A DNA stretch of 64,000 nucleotides from Caproiciproducens sp. CPB-2 (GTDB taxonomy: Bacteria > Bacillota > Clostridia > Oscillospirales > Acutalibacteraceae). A program made the position numbers and the translations under genes. The notes below the pieces were generated by a model, which searched no databases, was not told the origin of the DNA, and worked only from the letters and a program-made list of their open reading frames with translations. Each line of letters begins with the position of its first letter. The first letter of the stretch is position 1. Of this stretch, positions 9,468 to 17,810 are shown one piece after another. The stretch covers positions 1,364,001-1,428,000 of the forward strand of contig NZ_CP142860.1 in assembly GCF_036287215.1 (NCBI RefSeq). Reading direction: 5' to 3'.

Positions 9468-10685
9468 ATGATAAACATTGATTTTCAGAAGACAAAGCTG
9501 CCTGTCCGGGATTTTGACAGTTTGCTCGTTTTGCTGCTGACAGTCTCTATTTTTACTCCCTTTTATTTCAGCGTTGCCGTAACCTGCGGGATCGCCGTGA
9601 TGACGATGATGAACTGCAAAATAAGGACGAAAGCTTTTTCGTCTCCGTACTCCAAATATCTGCTCGGCTTTTTAATCATTCCTTTTTTTGTGTCCGCCAC
9701 CTATAACAATTACTGGGGCATGCTCTATGCCATTGTGATTCTGGCCGCCGCGACCTGCGCCTTTTATGTCAGAAGCGTCATGACGCGCCAGCTTTTCGAT
9801 CAGGTCATGGATGTGTCCTGTATTGCGAGTATCTGGTGCGCGATGATCGCGGTTTTTCAGAAGATCACCGCTTACGGCGCCGCGCCCCGATACCGCCCGG
9901 TTTCCGCGTTTCACAACGCGAACTGCTACGGCATGATGATTGAATTTATTATCATTATTGCCATCTATCGGATTTTTACAAAGGCAAAGAACAAAAACTT
10001 TTATCTGGGCGTTATCGGCATCAATCTGGTCGGGCTTTATCTGTCAGCGAGCCTTTCGGCCTTCGTTGCCACCGCGTGCGCGGTTATGACCGTCCTGTTT
10101 TACAAAAAGAGATACAGGTTGGCTGGCGGCCTGGTGCTGCTTGCGGCTGCGTTTATTTCCGTCAGCCTTATTTTTCCGTCGATTTTCCCAAGGGGGCTGG
10201 AAGCGATCGACAGCACCTGCGGACAGCGGATTTCAATTTGGACAACCGCGATCAAGGGGATTGTACGCCATCCGTTTTTGGGAACCGGCGCGCTTTCCTA
10301 TCAGATGATCTGTGAGCAGCTGGGCGGGTACAAAACCTACCACTGCCATAATCTGCTGTTGGACACCCTGTTGAATTTCGGTTTTATCGGGTTCGGCGCA
10401 ATCGGTTTTTATGCGGCTATGCAGCTGAAACTGCTGGCTTTGCGGTTTAAGAACAATCTGGGCAGAGATCTGAATATTCTTGTCCTTGCCGCCGTCGTTG
10501 CGGTCTCCGTGCACGGCCTTACCGACGTTACGATTTTCTGGATTCAGACGGGAATGATGTTCCTGCTGATGTTTTCGTCGACAGGTATCGGGTCGGAGTA
10601 CCTCGAGCGCAGGTTGCGTCTGCCTTCGCTCATTCCGGACTACGCCGAGGACGTCAAGGCACAGCCTGTCTACCTGAAAAACTGA
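9468..10685 (+). CDS. O-antigen ligase/polymerase-like membrane protein (Wzy_C domain)
   Basis: A polytopic membrane protein of about 405 residues with roughly ten hydrophobic segments. The Wzy_C-like region holds the characteristic Arg (GQRISIWTTAIKGI), a Pro-Gly segment (RHPFLGTGALS) and the conserved His in the loop YHCHNLLLDTLLNFG, which in ligases contacts the undecaprenyl-linked glycan. It likely acts on a cell-surface polysaccharide or teichoic-type polymer, but no glycosyltransferase genes adjoin it, so its partner pathway is unknown. The start is uncertain: ATG 9468 gives a normal first helix, while an in-frame GTG at 9399 lacks a ribosome site. Confidence 0.75.
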   Translation: MINIDFQKTKLPVRDFDSLLVLLLTVSIFTPFYFSVAVTCGIAVMTMMNCKIRTKAFSSPYSKYLLGFLIIPFFVSATYNNYWGMLYAIVILAAATCAFYVRSVMTRQLFDQVMDVSCIASIWCAMIAVFQKITAYGAAPRYRPVSAFHNANCYGMMIEFIIIIAIYRIFTKAKNKNFYLGVIGINLVGLYLSASLSAFVATACAVMTVLFYKKRYRLAGGLVLLAAAFISVSLIFPSIFPRGLEAIDSTCGQRISIWTTAIKGIVRHPFLGTGALSYQMICEQLGGYKTYHCHNLLLDTLLNFGFIGFGAIGFYAAMQLKLLALRFKNNLGRDLNILVLAAVVAVSVHGLTDVTIFWIQTGMMFLLMFSSTGIGSEYLERRLRLPSLIPDYAEDVKAQPVYLKN

Positions 10686-10700
10686 TTTTCTGGTTTGGTC

Positions 10701-10729
10701 TTGACTTATCGCAGAAAAGAGACTATCAT
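10701..10729 (+). promoter_or_regulatory. Promoter for mgtA
   Basis: TTGACT (10701-10706), 17-bp spacer, TATCAT (10724-10729), giving a leader of about 108 nt before the mgtA start. Confidence 0.65.
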
Positions 10730-10773
10730 CTGCTTGTAGTTGAATAGTATGTGATAGCAATACGGTTTATTGT

Positions 10774-10808
10774 CCCCCTGCCTCACAAAATCCGGCAGGG
10801 GGATTTCT
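10774..10808 (+). promoter_or_regulatory. GC-rich hairpin in the mgtA leader
   Basis: CCCCCTGCC (10774-10782) pairs perfectly with GGCAGGGGG (10794-10802) around an 11-nt loop, followed by ATTTCTAT. It lies between the promoter and the ribosome site, so it could be a leader attenuator or the terminator of the upstream gene. The T tail is poor, and the leader is too short for a canonical M-box. Confidence 0.4.
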
Positions 10809-10843
10809 ATGCTTGATTCATTCCCGAAAGAGAGGTGCAAAAA

Positions 10844-13498
10844 ATGAAAAAGAATAAACTGCAGGCAACCGGAATCAGCGCGCAGGCCATTGCGCAAAAG
10901 CTGGCGGAGTACTCCAGAATGGAGAAGTACATGCTGCTCTCCGCCCTGAAAACGAGGGAAAAGGGACTGGACATTGTCGATGTGGAAATGTTTTCCGAAG
11001 AGTACAAAAGCAATGAGATTTCCCATGAGAAGCCAAAGCCTTGGTACGTGCAGCTGATCAAAGCCTTTGTCAACCCGTTCACCCTTGTCCTGCTGATTAT
11101 TGCCGCGATTTCCTTCCTGACGGAGGTGGTCCTCGCAAAGCCGGACGAAAAAAGCCCGGCGGCCGTGATCGTCATTCTTTTTCTGGTCCTGGTAAGCGGG
11201 GGGCTGCGCTTCTTTCAGGAATTCCGTTCCGGAAAGGAAGCGGAAGGGCTGAAATCCATGGTCAAGACGACCGCGACGGTGATCCGCCGCGAAAACGGGC
11301 GGGAAGAGATTCCTATGGCGGAACTGCTGCCCGGCGATATTGTTGTGCTGTCCGGCGGCGACATGATTCCCGCGGACGTCCGGATTTTGAAGGCGAAGGA
11401 TTTGTTCGTCAGCCAGTCGGCCCTGACCGGCGAAGCCGAACCGGTGGAGAAATATCCGGAGCCGGGTAAGACCACGGAAGGGCATAACCTGTTCGATCTG
11501 CGGAATATCTGCTTTATGGGGACCAACGTCATCAGCGGCGCCGCTACCGCCGTTGTGCTCGCCACCGGGGACTTCACCTATTTCGGCAATATGGCAAAGG
11601 AGCTTTCGGGCGACCGCGCGCCCACCAGCTTTGACAAGGGCGTCAACGCCGTCAGCTATCTTCTGATCCGCTTCATGCTGGTGATGGTGCCGGTCGTCTT
11701 CCTGATCAACGGCATCACGAAGCACGACTGGATTGAAGCGCTGCTGTTTGCCATCTCGGTCGCCATCGGCCTGACGCCGGAGATGCTGCCGATGATCGTG
11801 ACCACCAACCTTGCCAAGGGCGCCGTCAGTATGTCGCGCCAGAAGACAGTGGTCAAGCACCTGAATTCCATCCAGAATTTCGGCGCGATGGATATCCTCT
11901 GCACCGATAAAACCGGTACGCTGACGCGCGACGAGATCATTATCGAACGCCATCTGAACGTGCGGGGGGAGGAAGACATCCGCGTCCTGAAGCACGCCTA
12001 CCTGAACAGCTATTTCCAGACCGGGTTGAAAAATCTGATCGATCTGGCCGTCATTGAGAAGGCCGGAGAAGAGAGCATCACCTATCTGAACAACGAATAC
12101 ACAAAGGTCGATGAGATTCCGTTTGACTTTTCCCGCCGCAGAATGAGCGTCGTGCTGAAAAACAGAACCGGAGAGGCGCAGGTGATCACAAAGGGCGCCG
12201 TGGAAGAGGTCATGGAGATCTGTTCCTTCTGCGAATACGACGGGGAGGTTGTCCCGCTGACCGGCGAACTGCGCCAACAGGTCGTGCGCATGACGGACGA
12301 GCTCAACGCACAGGGAATGAGAGTGATTGCGGTCGCGCAGAAAAAGAATCCGGCCGTGGAGGGCGTTTTCGGCGTCAAGGACGAAAGCGGCATGACGCTG
12401 ATGGGCTATCTCGGCCTTTTGGACCCGCCGAAGGAATCCGCCGCCACCGCCATACGGGCCCTGAAGGAGTACGGGGTACAGGTCAAGGTGCTGACCGGCG
12501 ACAATGAAGGGGTTACGCAGAAAATCTGCGGCGAGGTCGGCCTGCCGGTTGACAAAATCCTGCTGGGCTCCCAACTGGAGAAAATGAGCGAGGGCGAGCT
12601 CTTAAAGCAGGTGGAGGATACCACTGTTTTCGCGAAGCTTTCCCCCGTTCAGAAGGCGCGCGTTGTCGACGCGCTGCAGGAGCTGGGCCATACCGTCGGG
12701 TTTATGGGCGACGGCATCAATGACGCGCAGGCGCTGAGCAAGGCGGACGTCGGGATTTCCGTGGATACCGCGGTGGACATCGCCAAGGAGAGCGCCGACA
12801 TCATCCTGCTGGAAAAAGACCTGATGGTCCTGGAGCACGGCGTGATTGAGGGAAGGAAAATATTCGGAAATATCATCAAATACATTAAGATGACGGCAAG
12901 CTCCAATTTCGGCAATATGCTTTCCATGCTTGTTGCCAGCGCATTCCTGCCGTTTCTGCCGATGATGCCGGTACAGATTCTGGTGCTGAACCTGCTGTAC
13001 AACATTTCCCAGATTTCCATCCCGTGGGACAATATGGATGAGGACTACCTGCGCGTGCCGCGTAAATGGGAGGCTTCGAGCATCGGCAAATTTATGATCT
13101 TTATCGGACCGGTCAGCTCCGTGTTCGATATCGCGACTTATTTGCTGATGTGGTTTGTGTTCGGCTGCAATACGGCCTCCGATCCGGCGCTGGTCGCGCT
13201 GTTCAACGCCGGCTGGTTTGTGGAAAGCCTGATCTCGCAGACGCTGATCGTCCACCTGATCCGCACGCCGAAGCTGCCGTTTATCCAGAGCCGCGCGGCT
13301 TCTCCCGTTGTCCTTCTGACTACGGTGATTATGGCGATCGGCGTAGCGATCCCGTTTACGCCGCTCGGCGAATATCTTGGGCTGGCGGCTCTGCCGCTTC
13401 CCTATTTCGGCTGGCTGGCGGTGATTGTACTGGGATATACCCTGTTTGCGCAGATCGTCAAGTCCCTCTATATCAGAAAAAACCGTTCATGGCTGTAA
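10844..13498 (+). CDS. mgtA: Magnesium-importing P-type ATPase MgtA/MgtB
   Basis: An 884-residue protein, a normal length for the MgtA group. Motifs in order: SALTGEAEPVEKY near residue 194 (actuator), IGLTPEMLPMIVTTNLAKGA (ion-binding helix 4, typical of Mg2+ pumps), CTDKTGTLTRDE near 353 (phosphorylated Asp), LTGDNEG and MGDGINDAQALSKADVGIS near 622, then six C-terminal helices including the NLLYNISQISIPWDNMD signature. It imports Mg2+ at the membrane at the cost of ATP. ATG 10844 is preferred over GTG 10835, because AGAGAGGTG at 10828-10836 forms the ribosome site. Confidence 0.95.
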   Translation: MKKNKLQATGISAQAIAQKLAEYSRMEKYMLLSALKTREKGLDIVDVEMFSEEYKSNEISHEKPKPWYVQLIKAFVNPFTLVLLIIAAISFLTEVVLAKPDEKSPAAVIVILFLVLVSGGLRFFQEFRSGKEAEGLKSMVKTTATVIRRENGREEIPMAELLPGDIVVLSGGDMIPADVRILKAKDLFVSQSALTGEAEPVEKYPEPGKTTEGHNLFDLRNICFMGTNVISGAATAVVLATGDFTYFGNMAKELSGDRAPTSFDKGVNAVSYLLIRFMLVMVPVVFLINGITKHDWIEALLFAISVAIGLTPEMLPMIVTTNLAKGAVSMSRQKTVVKHLNSIQNFGAMDILCTDKTGTLTRDEIIIERHLNVRGEEDIRVLKHAYLNSYFQTGLKNLIDLAVIEKAGEESITYLNNEYTKVDEIPFDFSRRRMSVVLKNRTGEAQVITKGAVEEVMEICSFCEYDGEVVPLTGELRQQVVRMTDELNAQGMRVIAVAQKKNPAVEGVFGVKDESGMTLMGYLGLLDPPKESAATAIRALKEYGVQVKVLTGDNEGVTQKICGEVGLPVDKILLGSQLEKMSEGELLKQVEDTTVFAKLSPVQKARVVDALQELGHTVGFMGDGINDAQALSKADVGISVDTAVDIAKESADIILLEKDLMVLEHGVIEGRKIFGNIIKYIKMTASSNFGNMLSMLVASAFLPFLPMMPVQILVLNLLYNISQISIPWDNMDEDYLRVPRKWEASSIGKFMIFIGPVSSVFDIATYLLMWFVFGCNTASDPALVALFNAGWFVESLISQTLIVHLIRTPKLPFIQSRAASPVVLLTTVIMAIGVAIPFTPLGEYLGLAALPLPYFGWLAVIVLGYTLFAQIVKSLYIRKNRSWL

Positions 13499-13500
13499 CG

Positions 13501-13539
13501 GAAAGAAGGGCCTGAGCATCCCGCTCAGGCCCTTCTTTC
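13501..13539. terminator. Bidirectional terminator between mgtA and spore hydrolase gene
   Basis: Perfect 17-bp stem, GAAAGAAGGGCCTGAGC (13501-13517) with its complement at 13523-13539, loop ATCCC. The A-rich start and T-rich end allow termination of both convergent genes. Confidence 0.9.
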
Positions 13540-13542
13540 TGC

Positions 13543-14829
13543 TTATCTTACTTTTCTGACATTGTACATGGAGTTCAGCACGATCCAGTTCTGGGGGAAG
13601 AAACTGTTGATGGTCCAGTAGCTGACACCTCCCAGATTGTATTGATCCACCAGCCTGAGCTTTGCCTGAATGCTTCGGGCATCCTCGAACCAGACGACGT
13701 GCTGTTTTCCGTTTTCATAGTAATTGAAGAAGGGGGACTGTGCCTCCTCGTCGAACATGATCTGCGCGCCCACTCTGGACGCGAGGCTGACGGCGCCGGG
13801 GTTGGTCAGGGAGCGGGCGGCGCTGCCCTGAACGAAGGGCAGCGTCCAGTCGTAGCCGTAATTGGGAATCCCCATCAGGATCTTTTTGCTGGGAATGACG
13901 GAAACGGCGTATTGCAGCACGTTCTCCACCAGATTGACCGGGGCGACCGCGCGGGGCGGCCCATAGGTGTAGCCCCATTCGTAGGTCATCAGGATGACGT
14001 GGTCCACCAGGGTGCCGTGCGCGGCATAGTCGTGCGCCTCGTACAGCAGCCCCGTCTGTCCCTCGCTGGTTTTCGGCGCGAGAGCGGTGGTAACGATATA
14101 GCCCAGCGGACGCAGCCTGTCGACGACCTTTTTGATAAAGCTGTTATAGTTGTTCTTATCATTTGGAAAGATATATTCAAAATCGATATCCAGCCCGTAA
14201 TATTGTTTTGCGTTCAGCGTCCTTACGATATTTTCCAAAAGGGTATTCTGAATATCCGGATTCGCCAGAATGGTATGGGCCAGATCACTGTTAAAGCTGG
14301 CTCCCTCCTGAATGTTGGTAATGACCATCATGGGACCGACATTCTGATTCCATGCGGCCTGAATCAGCGGGGTATCCTGTATGGGGGCCAGACTGCCGTC
14401 CGGACGGACCTGATAGCTGAAAATGCTGAGATAGGTGAGATGGGGCAGGGTGTTTTCGAGCGTAGTGGTGTTGATGTTTGGGAAAGCGTATCCGTTTACA
14501 TCGATGGTTCCCAGCTTTTCGGTGGAAAGGGGAATCGTAATGACCTGGCCTGCCCTGATTCTGGAGGGGTCGGTGATAGAGGGATTCGCGCTCAGAATGC
14601 GGAACACCGTGGTGTCGTAGCGCCGGGCAATGGAATACAGCGACTCTCCGGAAGCCACGGTGTGGTCGACACTGTCCGCGTCCACCACAATCGCCTGCCC
14701 GATCATCAGCCGTTCCGTATTTTCCAGGCTGTTGTCGGCAATGATTTTCTGTATGGAAACGCCGTAGCGTCTGGAGAGGGAATAGATGCTGTCCCCCTGC
14801 CGCACGATATGTATCACCAAATCCATCAC
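13543..14829 (-). CDS. sleL: Spore cortex-lytic N-acetylglucosaminidase SleL/YaaH (two LysM + GH18)
   Basis: A 428-residue protein, near-identical in length to Bacillus YaaH. Two LysM repeats (about residues 5-49 and 53-98, each with the GDSIYSLSRRYG / GESLYSIARRYD pattern) bind peptidoglycan glycan strands. A GH18 domain follows, with the catalytic DxDxE motif as LDIDFEY near residue 215. SleL enzymes cleave muramic-lactam-containing cortex fragments during germination. No classical signal peptide, as usual for coat-located spore proteins. It is the clearest sign that the organism sporulates. It sits alone, convergent with mgtA. Confidence 0.88.
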   Translation of the reverse strand: MMDLVIHIVRQGDSIYSLSRRYGVSIQKIIADNSLENTERLMIGQAIVVDADSVDHTVASGESLYSIARRYDTTVFRILSANPSITDPSRIRAGQVITIPLSTEKLGTIDVNGYAFPNINTTTLENTLPHLTYLSIFSYQVRPDGSLAPIQDTPLIQAAWNQNVGPMMVITNIQEGASFNSDLAHTILANPDIQNTLLENIVRTLNAKQYYGLDIDFEYIFPNDKNNYNSFIKKVVDRLRPLGYIVTTALAPKTSEGQTGLLYEAHDYAAHGTLVDHVILMTYEWGYTYGPPRAVAPVNLVENVLQYAVSVIPSKKILMGIPNYGYDWTLPFVQGSAARSLTNPGAVSLASRVGAQIMFDEEAQSPFFNYYENGKQHVVWFEDARSIQAKLRLVDQYNLGGVSYWTINSFFPQNWIVLNSMYNVRKVR

Positions 14830-14983
14830 ACCTTTTCCTTATAAAATGGCGGTAAGCGGCTGTCCTTTCTTTGCACAGAACCGCTTTCTACCAGTATATG
14901 AGAGGAAATTCCGGTGTATTCCTGACCAAAAAAGAACGCAGCGGTAAAAGCAAAAATAAAAATTGACTGGAAAAAACAGGCTA

Positions 14984-15014
14984 TTGACATTGACGCAACG
15001 GAAAGGTGTATGAT
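14984..15014 (+). promoter_or_regulatory. MerR-type promoter with 19-bp spacer
   Basis: TTGACA (14984-14989) and TATGAT (15009-15014) are separated by 19 bp. Both hexamers are near consensus but over-spaced, the hallmark of promoters that MerR-family activators untwist. It lies directly upstream of the MerR gene, implying autoregulation. Confidence 0.65.
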
Positions 15015-15036
15015 CTTTTTGCAGGGAGGGAATTTC

Positions 15037-15804
15037 ATGGAATACACGATTCAGAAGCTGGCGCGGCTGTCGGGTGTCAGCACACGTACGCTGCGGTACT
15101 ATGATGAGATCAATCTTCTCAAGCCGGCGAGGATCAACTCATCCGGATACCGTATCTACGGGCAGGATCAGGTCGACCGTTTGCAGCAGATCCTGTTTTA
15201 CCGTGAGCTGGACGTCAGCCTCGAGGAAATAGGGAAGATCCTCAGCGCACCGGATTTTGCCGTGAAGGACGCGCTGAGTTCCCACCGTGAGAAGCTCCTT
15301 GCCAAAAGGGCGCGGCTCGACGCGCTCATCGCCAATGTGGAAAAAACACTGGCTTATGCGAAAGGAGAGACAGATATGGCCGATCAGGAAAAATTTGAAG
15401 GCTTTAAGCAGAAGCTCGTTGACGAAAACGAACGGAAATATGGAGCGGAAATCCATGAGAAGTACGGAGAAGAAGCGGTAGGCAGAAGCAACCGAAAGCT
15501 GAAGAATATGACGCAGGAAGAGTACGGCCGGGTTACCGCCCTGGGTGAGGAAATCATGCAGACGCTTCTCAGCGCCTACCGGACGGGGGACCCCGCCGGG
15601 GAGCTTGCGCAGCGGGCGGCGGACCTGCACCGTCAGTGGCTGACCTTCTATTGGGACAGCTACAGCAGGGAAGCGCACGCCGGGGTCGCGCAGATGTATG
15701 TGGACGATCCGCGCTTCACCGCCTATTATGACAAGCACCAGCCGGGGCTGGCCGCGTTTCTGCGTGACGCGGTTCTCGTCTACACCGGTACAAAAAGCGA
15801 ATAA
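15037..15804 (+). CDS. MerR-family regulator with TipAS antibiotic-recognition domain
   Basis: A 255-residue protein. An N-terminal winged helix (YTIQKLARLSGVSTRTLRYYDEINLLKPARI) is the MerR DNA-binding domain, followed by a dimerisation coiled coil to about residue 115 and a C-terminal TipAS-type domain (about 120-250; QMYVDDPRFTAYYDKHQPGLAAFL). TipA-like proteins bind thiopeptide or other drug-like ligands and activate their own promoter and efflux genes. AGGGAGGG at 15023-15030 fixes ATG 15037; an upstream in-frame ATG at 15010 lies in the -10 box. No efflux gene adjoins, so the target beyond itself is unclear. Confidence 0.88.
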   Translation: MEYTIQKLARLSGVSTRTLRYYDEINLLKPARINSSGYRIYGQDQVDRLQQILFYRELDVSLEEIGKILSAPDFAVKDALSSHREKLLAKRARLDALIANVEKTLAYAKGETDMADQEKFEGFKQKLVDENERKYGAEIHEKYGEEAVGRSNRKLKNMTQEEYGRVTALGEEIMQTLLSAYRTGDPAGELAQRAADLHRQWLTFYWDSYSREAHAGVAQMYVDDPRFTAYYDKHQPGLAAFLRDAVLVYTGTKSE

Positions 15805-15817
15805 GCGTAAAAGGAAA

Positions 15818-15848
15818 GCGGCGGGCAGGATAAAATCCTGTCCGCCGC
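15818..15848. terminator. Terminator between MerR gene and DUF169 gene
   Basis: 14-bp stem with one G-T pair, GCGGCGGGCAGGAT (15818-15831) and its partner (15835-15848), loop AAA. The reverse strand has the better T-rich tail, so it serves mainly the minus-strand DUF169 gene. Confidence 0.75.
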
Positions 15849-15873
15849 CTGTCTGTAGATAGAATGATCTGTG

Positions 15874-16656
15874 TTATTGGTTTCTCTCCAATACCTTCGC
15901 CCAGGTCGCGCCCTGTAAGAAACTGCCCTCCACGTTGTTTTCCATCTGCAAAAACATCTGATAGGGGACGGCAAAGGAGAGCAGGTCCTTATCGATGTAT
16001 TTTCTCGCAGAGATATCCGTCATGCCGATAATCGCGCTGGGATGTTCCTTTTTTGCCTGGGCAAACGGCAGAATGCACACGCTGTGGCATCCGGCGCCGA
16101 AGGGGGCGATCACGGTTTCCGTTTCTCCGGCTTCCCTGTCGTAGTTGGCCAGGACGATCAGCGCGGAAAGCTGGTCCGGATTTGCCAGGAATACGATATC
16201 TTCGGGCGTTTCGTTCCCGTCCACCTGTTCCAGCGGCTGAAACAGGACATATTCGGTCGGGACGTCCGTCATAGGCAGGGAATCGATGAACTTTTTTGCC
16301 AGTTCCGGGGTCTTATAATATCTTTCCCCTATATCCAGCGGGGTGGAGGTATGAAAATTTTTGGCGGCCTCGCTGCGGGCAAACTCCTGATTGCCCGTCG
16401 AAAGGTAATACTCGATTCCGCCGGGAAATTTGGTGTATTGATTGCCGAAGCCAAGCCCGGTCCCCCCGCCCAGACAGCCGAATGTCTGACGGTCAAAAGC
16501 GGCGGTTCTTCCTTTTGCCGCGGACATCAGCATTGCCGCCACGCAGCCGTGACGCCCCTGTGCGAATTGCAGGGCGCCTTCCGGCTTGCTGTCGGAAAAA
16601 AGAACGGCTACGGGCGAGTAACGAAGGTTGACTGCGTTTGCAATTTTGCTCTCCAT
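15874..16656 (-). CDS. DUF169 family protein
   Basis: A 260-residue protein matching the DUF169 family seen widely in anaerobes. It has the conserved Cys-rich first half (HGCVAAML, FGCLGGGTGLGFG) and the later block with VIAPFGAGCHSVCILPF. Two or more conserved Cys suggest metal or cluster binding, but the family has no established reaction. AAAGGAG lies 8 nt before ATG 16656. It is the second gene of a two-gene unit with the small DUF4177-like gene, 51 nt apart. Confidence 0.8.
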   Translation of the reverse strand: MESKIANAVNLRYSPVAVLFSDSKPEGALQFAQGRHGCVAAMLMSAAKGRTAAFDRQTFGCLGGGTGLGFGNQYTKFPGGIEYYLSTGNQEFARSEAAKNFHTSTPLDIGERYYKTPELAKKFIDSLPMTDVPTEYVLFQPLEQVDGNETPEDIVFLANPDQLSALIVLANYDREAGETETVIAPFGAGCHSVCILPFAQAKKEHPSAIIGMTDISARKYIDKDLLSFAVPYQMFLQMENNVEGSFLQGATWAKVLERNQ

Positions 16657-16707
16657 GGTTCTGCTCTCCTTTCTTCATTGAGGCCGGTTTTTCTCTTTAA
16701 CGCCCTT

Positions 16708-16887
16708 TTATTTCTTTTCTCTCTTAAACGCAAAGATCATCATAGAACCCAGACCGCCGGCACATTGAAAGTTCACAAATTCCCAGCCGTCTTTGCCGTA
16801 CCGTTCCAGCATCGCATCGCTTTTCCTCTTTAAGCTTTTCACCGTGTCAAAGAGGCTGTTGAAAGTCACTGTTGTATATTCCCACAT
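16708..16887 (-). CDS. Small DUF4177-like protein (59 aa)
   Basis: A 59-residue reading frame from ATG (16885-16887) to TAA (16708-16710), with AAGGAG 6 nt upstream. It begins MWEYTTVTF, has a central Lys-rich helix, then YGKDGWEFVNF and ends IFAFKREKK. This is the DUF4177 layout: a WEY strand, a helix, a GWE(L/F)V strand and a final FKR strand. Function of the family is unknown. It is upstream of the DUF169 gene in the same direction, so the two are probably co-expressed. Confidence 0.7.
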   Translation of the reverse strand: MWEYTTVTFNSLFDTVKSLKRKSDAMLERYGKDGWEFVNFQCAGGLGSMMIFAFKREKK

Positions 16888-16950
16888 GTTAAACTCCTTA
16901 ATAGTACGATTAAAAATCAGTATATCAAAAATATGCCCATAACCGAAATG

Positions 16951-17613
16951 TCATTTTATAAATAAGATACTGGAATAATCCAAAACAGCATGAATTAAGA
17001 CCGGGACAAACAAAGTATGGCTCTTTTTATATAATAGAGCAAAAACTCCGCTTATCAATATCCCCTGACCTAATAAATTGGATAAAATTGATCTTATTAA
17101 TTGTCTCAGGGTAAAATCATACAGAATAGCCGGCACCAACGAATGTGCTGCACCGAAAAGGACACCGCTTATAATTGCGGCTATCCAGAATCCCGTTTCC
17201 TCCTCTATTTTCGAAAATAAATATCCTCTGAAAATTAATTCCTCCGGAAATGCGACAATAATCAAATAGAAAAAGGCCGAATAATACCCTTTCATCGAAA
17301 AGTCACCATTGAGAAAAAACATAATTAGGTATATTGAGAACAAGGCAATAATAAGCAAGGGCCTTTTTAAGGTAATTCCTAAATTGTTTAATGTTTTATC
17401 CTTAAACAGCGTAATGATTAGTAGCACGATCACAGGGAATAAACTTATAGAATCATGTAAAGCCCTTTTTCCAATATTCAGTGCTGTTATCTCGGGCAAA
17501 CGAATCAATAAACCCTGCTGCTTTTCGTAAGCGAGACAGCAGCCCATGAATATCAAATATTGTATCACAATGAGAGCCGGGCTTAAAACGTTTTTAACTT
17601 TTTTAGTTAGCAT
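16951..17613 (-). CDS. CPBP-family intramembrane metalloprotease (Abi/CAAX-like)
   Basis: A 220-residue, very hydrophobic protein with about six membrane helices. The family motifs are present: FPEELIFRGYLF (EExxxR), FGAAHSL, and HAVLDY near the C-terminus, which together provide the catalytic Glu and metal-binding His residues. Members process prenylated or bacteriocin-type peptides or give self-immunity; nothing nearby identifies a substrate. ATG 17613 is preceded by GAGGGA. Its base composition is clearly more AT-rich than that of its neighbours, suggesting possible transfer. Confidence 0.82.
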   Translation of the reverse strand: MLTKKVKNVLSPALIVIQYLIFMGCCLAYEKQQGLLIRLPEITALNIGKRALHDSISLFPVIVLLIITLFKDKTLNNLGITLKRPLLIIALFSIYLIMFFLNGDFSMKGYYSAFFYLIIVAFPEELIFRGYLFSKIEEETGFWIAAIISGVLFGAAHSLVPAILYDFTLRQLIRSILSNLLGQGILISGVFALLYKKSHTLFVPVLIHAVLDYSSILFIK

Positions 17614-17690
17614 TACAATCCCTCAATTAACGCTTCATAAAGAATTTACATATGCTTTCTGCCCCACGGAAATTCCGTATTCGGGTTGCC

Positions 17691-17720
17691 TTGACAATAT
17701 CGGACCCTTGTAACCATAAT
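17691..17720 (+). promoter_or_regulatory. Promoter upstream of RsiV-like lipoprotein
   Basis: TTGACA (17691-17696), 18-bp spacer, CATAAT (17715-17720). A second possible -10, TATAAT at 17758-17763, follows a tandem GGAAAC repeat. Confidence 0.5.
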
Positions 17721-17810
17721 TACTTATCTGTAACTGGAAACTTTTGGAAACGAAGTCTATAATGGAACAAGCAAAATCAAACTTGCATTATTAAAAAGGG
17801 GCACTGATTT

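Noticed and set aside
10686..10843. M-box (Mg2+) riboswitch before mgtA
   Set aside because: The transcript leader is only about 108 nt and shows a single hairpin without the conserved multi-helix core.
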